From assembly GCF_011455495.1 (NCBI RefSeq), contig NZ_CP015029.1, forward strand, positions 1,426,740-1,490,739: a DNA stretch of 64,000 nucleotides. The letters are read 5' to 3'. Positions 52,228 to 60,977 of the stretch are shown piece by piece. Positions within the stretch are counted from its first letter, which is position 1. Every line of letters begins with the position of its first letter. Under the pieces are notes generated by a model. The model did no database searches. It worked only from the letters and a program-made list of their open reading frames with translations, and was not told where the DNA came from. This DNA is from Frederiksenia canicola. Lineage in GTDB: Bacteria; Pseudomonadota; Gammaproteobacteria; Enterobacterales; Pasteurellaceae. The position numbers were made by a program, and so were the translations under genes.

Positions 52228-53196
52228 TTATTCCCCCGCAAAGCGAATGCCTTGCTGCTTACGGGCTTGTTCAGTGAGTTGACAGACGGTTTCGCTGATG
52301 TCTAACATTTTTTCCACAAAAACGAAATCTTGCTTGTCGATAATCTCGGTAAAACATTGAAATTCGTAGAACATTCGGTGCTGTTTTTCAAATTCGAAGG
52401 ATTGGCGTTGTCCGTTGTTGGCAATCAGCTCAAACGTATTCATTACACTAGCGGGCATTGGCACGGTAATGCAGCCTTTGGTGCCTTGAATAGAAAGCAT
52501 GACGGGAGCGGAGCAGTCCTTAGCGGCGATGCACACGGCTTGGAATGTGGGGTAATTCAGCAGCAAAATGCCGCTTGTGTCAATGTTTCGCTCAATGTTT
52601 GCCGCATATACACAGCCCATTGGCTTGCCAAATAAGCCCACTGCAAAGTGTAAGTTATATACGTTCAAATCCATCAAGGCTCCGCCAGATTTCTGTGGGT
52701 CAAAGGCAGGCAGAATTTCGCCTGCTTTAAAACGGTCGTAGCGAGAAGAATATTGGCTATAATTTAAACTGACAATTTTAATTTCACCCAGCTCTGCCAG
52801 TTTCTGCTTGAGTTGCTGATAGGCGGGCAAATAATGCAGTGTCACTGCTTCGATCAATATCTTCTTTTTCGCATTTGCTAGGCTGCGAAGTTGTTGAAAT
52901 TCGGCGTAGTTAGAGGTGATTGGTTTTTCCAAAATCACGTGTTTATCAGCGGCTAACGCCTGTTGAGCAAAAGAAAAATGCAAGTTGTTGGGAAGAGCAA
53001 TATACACCGTATCAATATCCGATTCCAACATCGCGTCATAAGTGGAAAACGTCTCGTGGATGTGATGGGTTTTTGCCAGTTGTTCAACTTGTTCTAGGTT
53101 ACGCCCAAAAATCGCCAATTTTTCGACCTTTAATGTGGAACGAATTTGCATCAAGTCTTGCACAATCATCCCTGTGCCAACAATACCAAGTTTCAT
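52228..53196 (-). CDS. Gfo/Idh/MocA family oxidoreductase
   Basis: A 322-residue NAD(P)-dependent dehydrogenase: nucleotide-binding GIVGTGMIVQDLMQ at the N-terminus, DTVYIALPNNLHF, and the EKPITSN signature (about 91-97) whose Lys is catalytic in the family. The C-terminal half is the alpha/beta substrate domain. The substrate, probably a sugar or polyol derivative, cannot be read from the sequence, and its neighbours (rlmM, dapB) give no hint. Confidence 0.85.
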   Translation of the reverse strand: MKLGIVGTGMIVQDLMQIRSTLKVEKLAIFGRNLEQVEQLAKTHHIHETFSTYDAMLESDIDTVYIALPNNLHFSFAQQALAADKHVILEKPITSNYAEFQQLRSLANAKKKILIEAVTLHYLPAYQQLKQKLAELGEIKIVSLNYSQYSSRYDRFKAGEILPAFDPQKSGGALMDLNVYNLHFAVGLFGKPMGCVYAANIERNIDTSGILLLNYPTFQAVCIAAKDCSAPVMLSIQGTKGCITVPMPASVMNTFELIANNGQRQSFEFEKQHRMFYEFQCFTEIIDKQDFVFVEKMLDISETVCQLTEQARKQQGIRFAGE

Positions 53197-53335
53197 TTTT
53201 TACCTCACTGTGAGAGAAATGCTTCATTATACGCACAAACCAGCGATTTGGGCGAGCATCGTACGGTTTTTCGCTATTCAAATTTGCAAAACTTCGCTAG
53301 AATCTGACCGCTTGTAACAGATGAAAATCACATAA

Positions 53336-54160
<825 letters not shown>

Positions 54161-54197
54161 TTTTTTACATCACTACAATGATAATAAGAAGGTAAAA

Positions 54198-55304
54198 ATG
54201 AAACACAACAATATTGAGACTACATTAGTTCAGCTAGGTAATCGTACCGATGAACGCACTGGAGCAGTGGCGACGCCGATTTTTCTTTCCACGGCTTACG
54301 GACACACAGGCATTGGCGAGAGTACAGGGTTTGATTACACTCGCACCAAAAATCCAACCCGTGCGGTGTTAGAACAGGGGGTTGCTGATTTGGAAGGTGG
54401 CGATGCGGGTTTTGCGATGGCATCTGGTATGGCGGCAATTCAACTGATTATGTCACTGTTCACTGCACCAGATGAGTGGATTATCTCTAGCGATGTGTAT
54501 GGTGGAACCTACCGCTTGCTTGATTTCAGCTATAAAAATAACAACACGGTTAAACCAGTGTATGTGAACACGGCGGATTTAGCTGCTGTGGAGGCGGCGA
54601 TTACCCCGAACACCAAAGCTATTTTTGTTGAAACGCCGTCTAATCCATTGATGGAAGAGTGCGATGTGGGAGCGATTGCTAAAATTGCTAAAAAGCACAA
54701 TTTAATGTTGATTGTGGATAATACCTTCTTAACACCTGTGCTATTCCGACCGCTTGAATTCGGTGCGGATATTGTGATCCACAGTGCGACCAAATATCTC
54801 GCAGGGCATAATGATGTATTGGCGGGCGTGATTGTGGCAAAAGGACGAGAACTTTGCGACCGCTTGTTCTACTTACAAAACGGAGCGGGTGCGGTGCTAT
54901 CGCCATTTGATTCTTATTTGATTATTCGTGGTTTGAAAACCTTGGCATTACGGGTGGAACGCCATCAATCAAACGCAACCGAATTAGCCCAATTCCTTGC
55001 CGAACAACCGCAAGTACAAGACGTGCTTTATTCGGGAAAAGGTGGAATGTTATCGTTCCGCTTGAAAGACGAAGATTGGGTAAACACCTTCCTGAAAAAT
55101 ATCAAATTGATTACCTTTGCAGAAAGTCTAGGCGGCACGGAAAGTTTCATCACTTACCCTGCAACCCAAACTCATATGGATATTCCTGAAGCTGAACGCA
55201 TCGCCCGTGGTGTGTGCAACAAATTGCTGCGTTTCTCCGTGGGCTTGGAGCACGTGGAAGACATCAAAGCCGATTTATTGCAGGCGTTTGCGAAGTTAGG
55301 TTAG
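54198..55304 (+). CDS. metB: Cystathionine gamma-synthase, PLP enzyme
   Basis: A 368-residue Cys/Met-metabolism PLP enzyme. DYTRTKNPTRAVLE, FAMASGMAAI, DNTFLTP and the PLP Lys199 in HSATKYLAGHND are intact, and the C-terminal LGGTESFITYPATQTH block is typical. It closely resembles the H. influenzae MetB sequence I recall, joining an activated homoserine with cysteine. O-acetylhomoserine sulfhydrylase or cystathionine lyase activity cannot be excluded from motifs alone. AAGGTAAAA precedes the ATG. Confidence 0.88.
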   Translation: MKHNNIETTLVQLGNRTDERTGAVATPIFLSTAYGHTGIGESTGFDYTRTKNPTRAVLEQGVADLEGGDAGFAMASGMAAIQLIMSLFTAPDEWIISSDVYGGTYRLLDFSYKNNNTVKPVYVNTADLAAVEAAITPNTKAIFVETPSNPLMEECDVGAIAKIAKKHNLMLIVDNTFLTPVLFRPLEFGADIVIHSATKYLAGHNDVLAGVIVAKGRELCDRLFYLQNGAGAVLSPFDSYLIIRGLKTLALRVERHQSNATELAQFLAEQPQVQDVLYSGKGGMLSFRLKDEDWVNTFLKNIKLITFAESLGGTESFITYPATQTHMDIPEAERIARGVCNKLLRFSVGLEHVEDIKADLLQAFAKLG

Positions 55305-55356
55305 GGTTACAAGCGGTTAGATCAGCAAAAAGTTTTACCAATAAGGACAGCTCAAA

Positions 55357-55758
55357 ATGTTAGATTTCACACCATTAAATAACGCAATTTTTCGGTTAGA
55401 TGAAGGTCTTAGCCGCTATTATCAAGATATTAACGACCTGCAAATCCGTGATGGATTGATTCAACGTTTTGAATTTACCTATGAAATTAGCCATAAAATG
55501 CTGAAACGTTATTTGGAACAGATTTCGCCTAATCCCGAAGAGTTTGATGCAATGCATTTTCAGGATTTGATTCGTAGTGCAAATGAGCGGGGACTGTTGC
55601 TTGGAAACTGGTCTGATTGGAAACAGTATCGTGATATGCGGGCGAGAACTAGCCATACTTATGACGAAGAAATTGCGATTTCGGTTGTTCAAGGCATTCC
55701 GAAGTTTCTTTCAGAAGTGCAGTTTTTACAGCAACAACTGCAACAAAGGAATGCTTAA
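55357..55758 (+). CDS. hepT: HepT-like HEPN protein (HI0074 family), toxin component
   Basis: A 133-residue helical protein of the HI0074 nucleotidyltransferase-substrate-binding family. It carries the HEPN ribonuclease motif RX4HXY as Arg95, His100 and Tyr102 in RARTSHTY, which in characterised HepT proteins forms the RNase centre and the Tyr that MntA modifies with AMP. AAGGACAG precedes the ATG. It overlaps the next gene, the nucleotidyltransferase, by one base, as expected for a coupled toxin-antitoxin pair. Confidence 0.85.
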   Translation: MLDFTPLNNAIFRLDEGLSRYYQDINDLQIRDGLIQRFEFTYEISHKMLKRYLEQISPNPEEFDAMHFQDLIRSANERGLLLGNWSDWKQYRDMRARTSHTYDEEIAISVVQGIPKFLSEVQFLQQQLQQRNA

Positions 55759-56060
55759 TGCAAATTAGCGATCAAGAGCGGGAAATTGTACTTGGCATTT
55801 TGCAACGCTATGTGCCAACCCATACCGTTTGGGCATTTGGCTCTAGGGTGAAGGGAACAGCAAAACCTTATTCTGACTTGGATTTGGCTATCATTGGAGA
55901 GCAACCTTTGTCACTCACTACACACGCTGATTTAGTGGAGGCATTTTCTCAGTCTGATTTGGTTTGGAAAGTGGATCTTGTTGATTGGGCGACGACGAGT
56001 GAAACATTTCGGCAAATTATTAGTGAAAAGTATGAGATAGTTCAAACTGGAACGATATAA
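55758..56060 (+). CDS. mntA: MntA-like minimal nucleotidyltransferase (HI0073 family), antitoxin component
   Basis: A 100-residue minimal nucleotidyltransferase. The GSX10DXD motif is exact: Gly28-Ser29, Asp40 and Asp42 in FGSRVKGTAKPYSDLDLAI, with a third acidic Asp in WKVDLVDW. Characterised MntA antitoxins AMPylate the partner HEPN toxin. Its ATG is formed at the stop of hepT (TAATG), giving translational coupling. Confidence 0.86.
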   Translation: MQISDQEREIVLGILQRYVPTHTVWAFGSRVKGTAKPYSDLDLAIIGEQPLSLTTHADLVEAFSQSDLVWKVDLVDWATTSETFRQIISEKYEIVQTGTI

Positions 56061-56157
56061 CCAAAGGTTATAATTCATCTGAAATTTATCTTGTCAAACG
56101 GCAGTGGGCGTTTTATTCTCATTGTCGTTTTTTATTTTTGTTTTATAGGTAGAGATT

Positions 56158-57489
56158 ATGGTGATTTTAAATTTAACCGTATTTACTGCATTGTTAGTAT
56201 TACTGTATTTCTTGTTTAGCCGTTCACAAAAACTCGGGCGTACAGTATTTATTGGCTTATTGTTAGGGCTTGCAAGCGGTGCGTTTTTACAGTTTTTTTA
56301 CGAAAAATCAGTGATCGATGCGACGCTTGATTGGGTGAACTTGGTTGGAAATGGCTATGTACGTTTATTACATATGATTGTCATGCCATTAGTGTTTATC
56401 TCAATTTTATCGGCGATAACTCGTATTAACCAAGCGAGTAGCCTAGGCAAAATCAGCTTTAGTGTGCTGTCAGTATTATTGATTACTACTGCAATCGCTG
56501 CGGCAATCGGCATTGCGATGGTCTATCTGTTTGATCTTTCTGCCGAAGGATTAGTTGCTGGTGAGCGTGAATTAGCCGCTCAAGCAAAAGTCGATGGACG
56601 AGCAGAGCAGGTGAATGCTTTATCATTGCCTGCGATGTTATTATCCTTTATTCCAAAAAACCCCTTTGCCGAATTAACTGGGGCGAACCCAACATCCATT
56701 ATCAGCGTGGTGATTTTCTCTGCCTTATTGGGCGTGGCAGCGTTGAGCCTTGGCAAAGAAGATAAAGCACTTGGTGAGCGTATTGCTCAAGGCGTGGAAA
56801 CCTTAAATAAATTAGTGATGCGTTTGGTACGTTTTGTGATTCGTCTTACTCCCTACGGCGTGTTTGCGTTGATGATTAAAATGGCAGCGACATCAAAATG
56901 GGCGGACATTGTCAATCTCGGCAGCTTTATTGTGGCGTCTTATTTAGCGATTTTGTTGATGTTTATCGTGCACGGTATTTTGCTATTTTTCTTCAAAATC
57001 AACCCGCTTGCGTATTACAAAAAAGTGCTACCAACGTTGAGCTTTGCGTTTACGTCTCGCTCAAGTGCCGCAACGTTACCGCTAAACATTGAAACCCAAA
57101 CCAACAAATTGGGCAATAACAGCGTAATTGCCAACTTCTCTGCAACCTTTGGGGCAACGATTGGACAAAACGGCTGTGCAGGCATTTATCCTGCAATGTT
57201 AGCAGTGATGGTTGCACCAACGGTGGGTATTGATCCGTTCAGTTTACAATATATTTTCACGTTGATTTTAGTGGTTGCCATTTCATCTTTCGGCATTGCA
57301 GGCGTAGGTGGCGGAGCAACATTTGCTGCGATTGTGGTGCTTTCTAGCCTAAATTTACCGCTTGCTTTGGTTGGTTTACTGATTTCTATTGAGCCATTAA
57401 TTGATATGGGACGCACCGCCTTAAATGTAAACGGTGCAATGGTGGCGGGGACGATTAGTAATAAGGTGCTGAAGGTAAAAGAAGAATAA
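56158..57489 (+). CDS. tcyP: L-cystine transporter TcyP (YdjN-like)
   Basis: A 443-residue dicarboxylate/amino acid:cation symporter with about eight to ten hydrophobic segments. FTSRSSAATLPLNIE (hairpin loop), NFSATFGATIGQNGCAGIYPAMLAVM and SFGIAGVGGGATFAAIVVLS (second hairpin) plus EPLIDMGRTALNVNGAMVAG match the family; the YdjN/TcyP subgroup imports cystine. GTAGAG precedes the ATG. It is the last chromosomal gene before the phage-like element. Confidence 0.88.
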   Translation: MVILNLTVFTALLVLLYFLFSRSQKLGRTVFIGLLLGLASGAFLQFFYEKSVIDATLDWVNLVGNGYVRLLHMIVMPLVFISILSAITRINQASSLGKISFSVLSVLLITTAIAAAIGIAMVYLFDLSAEGLVAGERELAAQAKVDGRAEQVNALSLPAMLLSFIPKNPFAELTGANPTSIISVVIFSALLGVAALSLGKEDKALGERIAQGVETLNKLVMRLVRFVIRLTPYGVFALMIKMAATSKWADIVNLGSFIVASYLAILLMFIVHGILLFFFKINPLAYYKKVLPTLSFAFTSRSSAATLPLNIETQTNKLGNNSVIANFSATFGATIGQNGCAGIYPAMLAVMVAPTVGIDPFSLQYIFTLILVVAISSFGIAGVGGGATFAAIVVLSSLNLPLALVGLLISIEPLIDMGRTALNVNGAMVAGTISNKVLKVKEE

Positions 57490-57673
57490 TTTGCAAAATA
57501 TTTAATGAATTTGCTTTTCTAAAATAAAGCCAGTTCGATCAATGTGTTATCTTGTCACTACTTCGGGCTGTTCCGAAAAAATTGGGGTTGTTCCGAAATT
57601 TTGAGCTAACTTTTCAAATGTTTAAGCAGTTATTATGTCACGGAGGGCGAGATTTTTTCTCGTCCATCTTTTA
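57490..57673. other. Chromosome-element junction region with direct repeats (candidate attL area)
   Basis: Between tcyP and the integrase lie two direct repeats, GGCTGTTCCGAAAAAATT (57566-57583) and GGTTGTTCCGAAATTTTG (57586-57603), 20 bases apart. Spacing of two helical turns and position next to int suggest integrase arm-type sites. The core crossover sequence cannot be fixed without the right end. No gene is seen. Confidence 0.4.
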
Positions 57674-58705
57674 TTATTCGACACTCTCTTCTAGTGGGGA
57701 AATAATCGGAGCGAGACGGATATAGACTTTTGTCATTTTTTCGCTTGTGTGACCGAGATGTTCTCTGGCTGCGTCTATGCCCTGCTTCATCGCTTTATCT
57801 GTACCTGATTTAGCCCGTAAATCGCGGAACTGGAACTCGGCGATCTCTCTAGCAAAATCGGGGTGGTTTTTGATGACCTTTGCCCGAATAGTAGCAAAAG
57901 TATTGCTGACATAGCTTGGTGTAAAGCGTGTACCGAGCCGTGTGTAAAAAAGATATTCTTTGCCACTTTCAAACCGTCGTTCGATGATCTCTTTTAGTTT
58001 TCCTTTCAACCCAATGCGTAGCTTCGCTTGAGTCTTCTCTTGCTGAATGTGTAGGTAACCGTTGATGATGTGGCTACGGCGGATATTGACCACATCAATC
58101 GGGCGTTGTCCGATGAGATAGGCAATATCCATTAAATCCCGAAAGGCTTGGTTGCAATGCTGATAGACTAAGCGAAAAATGTGATCTTCTACATAGATTT
58201 CACGCTGTTTTTTGGGGTAACGAGCCACGCCTTCGCTCGGGCAAGCCTTTTCGGTATAGCCCCATTCTCTTGCCTTTTGCCAAATATGATGAAAGAGCAT
58301 ATATTCGTTGTTGGCAGCCGCAGGCGTAGCTTTCCGCCAGTCGAGATAAGTCCGAATATGTTGTGCCTTGATTTGATCAAGTGGAGCAGATTTGAAAAAC
58401 ATCTGCAATGTCTTCAAACAGGTACGATTTACCTTTTGGGTGCTTATCTTTTTAAGAGGAATAACTTCATCTTTGTAACGGTTAGCAACTTGGGTAAAGG
58501 TGATGATGCTGCCGATTGGCTCACGGTCTAAATTTAGCTGGATCGCTTTTAAACAGGCAAGGTTGAAATTGGTACCGAGCGATTTTTCGGTTTTGCCACC
58601 CAAGCGGTAGAAATAGCGTTTAATCGGCTTGCCCGAACGTTTATCAATGCGAACATAGAGATTATCAGGCAAATTGATGTTTTGTGCTTTACGTTTTCTG
58701 CCCAT
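57674..58705 (-). CDS. int: Phage tyrosine integrase
   Basis: A 343-residue site-specific recombinase with an AP2-like N-terminal arm domain (about 1-65), a core-binding domain (about 70-160) and the catalytic domain: Arg201 in IGQRPIDV, FRDLRAKSGTD (box II, with Arg294 where many have His, and Arg297), His319 in EHLGHTS and Tyr328 in KVYIR. AAGGAGG precedes the ATG. It lies at the chromosome-element junction and probably sits next to the attachment site. Confidence 0.93.
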   Translation of the reverse strand: MGRKRKAQNINLPDNLYVRIDKRSGKPIKRYFYRLGGKTEKSLGTNFNLACLKAIQLNLDREPIGSIITFTQVANRYKDEVIPLKKISTQKVNRTCLKTLQMFFKSAPLDQIKAQHIRTYLDWRKATPAAANNEYMLFHHIWQKAREWGYTEKACPSEGVARYPKKQREIYVEDHIFRLVYQHCNQAFRDLMDIAYLIGQRPIDVVNIRRSHIINGYLHIQQEKTQAKLRIGLKGKLKEIIERRFESGKEYLFYTRLGTRFTPSYVSNTFATIRAKVIKNHPDFAREIAEFQFRDLRAKSGTDKAMKQGIDAAREHLGHTSEKMTKVYIRLAPIISPLEESVE

Positions 58706-58716
58706 TGATAACCTCC

Positions 58717-58962
58717 TTAGTGTTTGCGGCGTGAGGGCGGTGGCGGTGGGTTAGGCTGCCAGTTTGGATCAGAGGGGTGGGCGGAAACATCGTCCTTACC
58801 GTCTCGGCGGAAGCCGAAAACGTGTTTGTAGATGACAACGGGACAACCCTTGCCATTAATGGTAAATGGTACAATTTTTTGCTTTTCCAGCCACTTTAAT
58901 TGCTCTGCTGGGCGTTCGTAGCCGGTGTAAATCGCTAATTCGTCTGGTGTGAGAAATTCCAT
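58717..58962 (-). CDS. DUF4224 domain protein, possible excision factor
   Basis: An 81-residue protein; residues 1-55 (FLTPDELAIYTGYERPAEQLKWLEKQKIVPF) match the DUF4224 family, small helix-turn-helix-like proteins found next to phage integrases. The C-terminus is Pro/Arg-rich (NPPPPPSRRKH). GAGGAAC precedes the ATG. An Xis-like role in directionality is inferred from position. Confidence 0.8.
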   Translation of the reverse strand: MEFLTPDELAIYTGYERPAEQLKWLEKQKIVPFTINGKGCPVVIYKHVFGFRRDGKDDVSAHPSDPNWQPNPPPPPSRRKH

Positions 58963-59015
58963 TTGTTCCTCTCAATCAATTACAGCCTACCAAGTATAAA
59001 ATCCTATCAGCTCTC

Positions 59016-59126
59016 TTATCTTGCTTTCTCAGTCAAAAAAGAGCTTTTTTCTTCGGACATTTCATTCCATTTGAATTGAGTGCCTGCTGGTATGGTGTTT
59101 AAATCAAGTTTTGGTTTTGTTTGCAT
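59016..59126 (-). CDS. Small phage ORF of unknown function (36 residues)
   Basis: A short frame MQTKPKLDLNTIPAG... to a TAA at 59016. Its support is a strong AAGGA ribosome site 7 bases before the ATG, and the packing of small minus-strand genes around it. It is hydrophilic, with no motif I recognise. Confidence 0.5.
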   Translation of the reverse strand: MQTKPKLDLNTIPAGTQFKWNEMSEEKSSFLTEKAR

Positions 59127-59194
59127 TTTTATTTCCTTATCCGACCGCCTGCGGTAACGTAACAAGCGGTCGGTTCTTGTTGATTTTTTACCAA

Positions 59195-59998
59195 TTAGAT
59201 CTCAATCGTGCCGATATTGACCTTGATGTCTGTCTCTGTCAGTGCCGCTTCCAGCTTTTCGGCAAACTCGGTAGCGATCGCTTCATCGATCTGTTCAGCT
59301 TGGACGAGACGAGCAACCAGCAAGGGTTCGCCGCTGCCAGTCAGCACTTGCACACGCAGGGTAAATGAACGAACATCTAAGCCGTTATATGGGTTGCAGG
59401 TAAACACGAGATGGGTTGGCAGTTGCAGGGCAGACTTGGCTTCCACTGCTTCCATTGCCGATTTCTTGGCGGCAAATTCGCCGACTTCGTGTTCTTCATT
59501 GCGAGCAAAATCAATCGTCATTTTGCGAACAGCTTGAACGGCATTCTTAACGCTGATTTGATCGTCGTGGTGATAAACTGTGAGGAAGTCACCCCAGTCT
59601 TCCAAGAAGTCGGAAAAGTCCCGTTGTGAGCGTTTTGCACCGTTTAGTTGGCGGAGAGCTTTGTAAGCGGCGGTTTCCTTCATCTTGAGTTCGGCACGGT
59701 GTTTTGCGTGACCCGCTTTATCACGGTTGCCCATATCAAACACAATTTCCGCACTCATTGTCTCTTGGTCGATAAAACATTGAGCTTTTTCTTGGGAGTT
59801 GACGGTAGCATATTCCACAAGACTGCCGAAGCGTTGAGTGGAAAATACCGCTCGGAATTGGTTGCGGTGGGCTTGGAATGCTTCCAAAGACTGCACCTGT
59901 ACACCACTAGGCAGCACAATGTTGGCAAATTCGGTTTCCACTTCTTTAGTGGCCGCGACTGTGAGGGCTGAAATTTGTTGGATAGTTGATTGATCCAT
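59195..59998 (-). CDS. DUF2303 (YfdQ-like) phage protein
   Basis: A 267-residue protein with the DUF2303 pattern: N-terminal SLEAFQAHRNQFRAVFSTQRFGSLVEYA, AEIVFDMGNRDKAGHAKHRAELKMKETAAYKAL and RSQRDFSDFLEDWGDFL (about 125-140). The family is frequent in temperate phages near recombination genes (E. coli YfdQ); function is unknown. GGAGACC precedes the ATG. Sequence here is markedly more GC-rich than the neighbouring cargo genes (33 G/C in 59221-59280). Confidence 0.82.
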   Translation of the reverse strand: MDQSTIQQISALTVAATKEVETEFANIVLPSGVQVQSLEAFQAHRNQFRAVFSTQRFGSLVEYATVNSQEKAQCFIDQETMSAEIVFDMGNRDKAGHAKHRAELKMKETAAYKALRQLNGAKRSQRDFSDFLEDWGDFLTVYHHDDQISVKNAVQAVRKMTIDFARNEEHEVGEFAAKKSAMEAVEAKSALQLPTHLVFTCNPYNGLDVRSFTLRVQVLTGSGEPLLVARLVQAEQIDEAIATEFAEKLEAALTETDIKVNIGTIEI

Positions 59999-60030
59999 TT
60001 TAGGTCTCCATAAGTTGTGGGTTGATAAAA

Positions 60031-60399
60031 TTAGTTCACCTTAAACGTTGCTTTTTGTTCAAAAGCGGGGTCTTCAGAATTTGCAAACATTGGCATCTGG
60101 TCTTTGTCAGGTGCCACACTCAACACCCCGCCTTTGTGAACATACATTGGCGTTGCGGTGGTATCTTCTTCTGAAGATTTACCGCGTTTGGTTGGCTTGA
60201 CATAACTCAGTTTGTGTTGGATTTGGACCTGCGGGTTATCGCTATCCATTTTCTTTAGCGTAAACTCAAGTTTCACGGTGCCTTGCTTGTCGTGATTAAG
60301 CACGCCAAGTGCGACATCAGAAAGTGCTGTTGCGAGTTTAGTTTCAAAAATCCCAGCATCTAATTCGCCAAGGAAATCGTGTACATTAGTTTTAGCCAT
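60031..60399 (-). CDS. Hypothetical phage protein (122 residues)
   Basis: I do not recognise a named family. The product is soluble, mixed alpha/beta by pattern, with LATALSDVALGVLNHDKQGTVKLEF early and a Lys/Glu/Thr-rich segment in the middle (PTKRGKSSEEDTT). AGGAGAAAC precedes the ATG. It lies 32 bases upstream of the DUF2303 gene and likely shares its transcript; proteins of this size commonly accompany DUF2303 in phages. Confidence 0.65.
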   Translation of the reverse strand: MAKTNVHDFLGELDAGIFETKLATALSDVALGVLNHDKQGTVKLEFTLKKMDSDNPQVQIQHKLSYVKPTKRGKSSEEDTTATPMYVHKGGVLSVAPDKDQMPMFANSEDPAFEQKATFKVN

Positions 60400-60437
60400 T
60401 TTTGTTTCTCCTATATTGGATTAAAAGGTATGTTTAG

Positions 60438-60635
60438 TTAGTTTTCACAAACTAAAGCGGTTTGTAATAATTCGCCTGTCGGTTTAAGCACTAGCTGCCC
60501 ATGTTGGCACTCAAGTTGCACAGTGAGCTGCTTTCCGTCGTAGTCATCGGATAAATCGATACCCGCAGCATTCAGTGCTAAAGAAAAACCGACAATGAAG
60601 ACGATTGCCCAGAGTAGATTGATGAGTTTGTTCAT
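60438..60635 (-). CDS. Small membrane or secreted protein (65 residues)
   Basis: No family recognised. Residues 4-24 (LINLLWAIVFIVGFSLALNAA) form a transmembrane or signal segment; the rest is polar with two Cys (ECQHGQ and LVCEN) that could pair in the periplasm. GGGAG precedes the ATG. It is the first gene after a strong hairpin leader and a repressor-type operator, so it is probably the promoter-proximal gene of the integrase-side operon. Confidence 0.6.
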   Translation of the reverse strand: MNKLINLLWAIVFIVGFSLALNAAGIDLSDDYDGKQLTVQLECQHGQLVLKPTGELLQTALVCEN

Positions 60636-60652
60636 TTGAATACTCCCAGTTG

Positions 60653-60700
60653 ACCATTCATAACAGCACTTGAACGTAGCTAAGTCCTGTTATGAATGGT
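60653..60700 (-). repeat. Long inverted repeat in the leader of the 65-residue protein gene
   Basis: ACCATTCATAACAG (60653-60666) and CTGTTATGAATGGT (60687-60700) are exact reverse complements; after a C/C mismatch, ACTT pairs with AAGT, giving an 18-bp interrupted stem with a 10-base loop. It lies directly upstream of the ribosome site of the small gene. No T run follows, so it is not an ordinary terminator. Confidence 0.8.
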
Positions 60701-60722
60701 TGCTGTGTTTTGATGATGCTTA

Positions 60723-60739
60723 TTCTACTTAAAGTAGAA
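60723..60739. promoter_or_regulatory. Phage repressor operator within a minus-strand promoter
   Basis: TTCTACTTAAAGTAGAA is a 17-base perfect palindrome around a central A. On the minus strand it sits between TTGCAT (-35) and TAGAAT (-10), spacer 16, so binding would block transcription toward the integrase. It matches the palindrome upstream of the repressor (63970-63984) in core and spacing. Confidence 0.7.
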
Positions 60740-60950
60740 ATAAATGCAATAAAAAATAGTGATAAAATTACTGGTTTTTATACTTTAAGTTGCATTTTGT
60801 TGATTTTTAAGAGGAAATAATTTTAGAAAAAGTGATTATTTGGTTGCTTTTTGAACAAAAAAAAGAGGAGTGGGGCAGAATTGCAAAAAATTGGCGGGAA
60901 GTGACCGCTTGTTGGGTGGATTTAGAGTAGTAAGAGGTAGACTTTAGGTA

Positions 60951-60977
60951 AAGAAAAACCGCCATGGTGGGCGGTTT
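60951..60977 (-). terminator. Rho-independent terminator of the adenine methylase gene
   Basis: On the minus strand AAACCGCC/GGCGGTTT is followed by TTTTTC; it overlaps the stop codon. Confidence 0.8.

Larger units (their letters stand above)
60636..60975. other. Intergenic regulatory region in the phage arm
   Basis: This 340-base gap holds, from the left, a long inverted repeat (60653-60700), a promoter with an internal operator (60723-60754), a partial second operator (TACTTTAAGT, 60781-60790), an uptake signal in reverse (ACCGCTTGT near 60904) and the methylase terminator (60951-60977). No convincing gene is seen in it. Confidence 0.6.
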
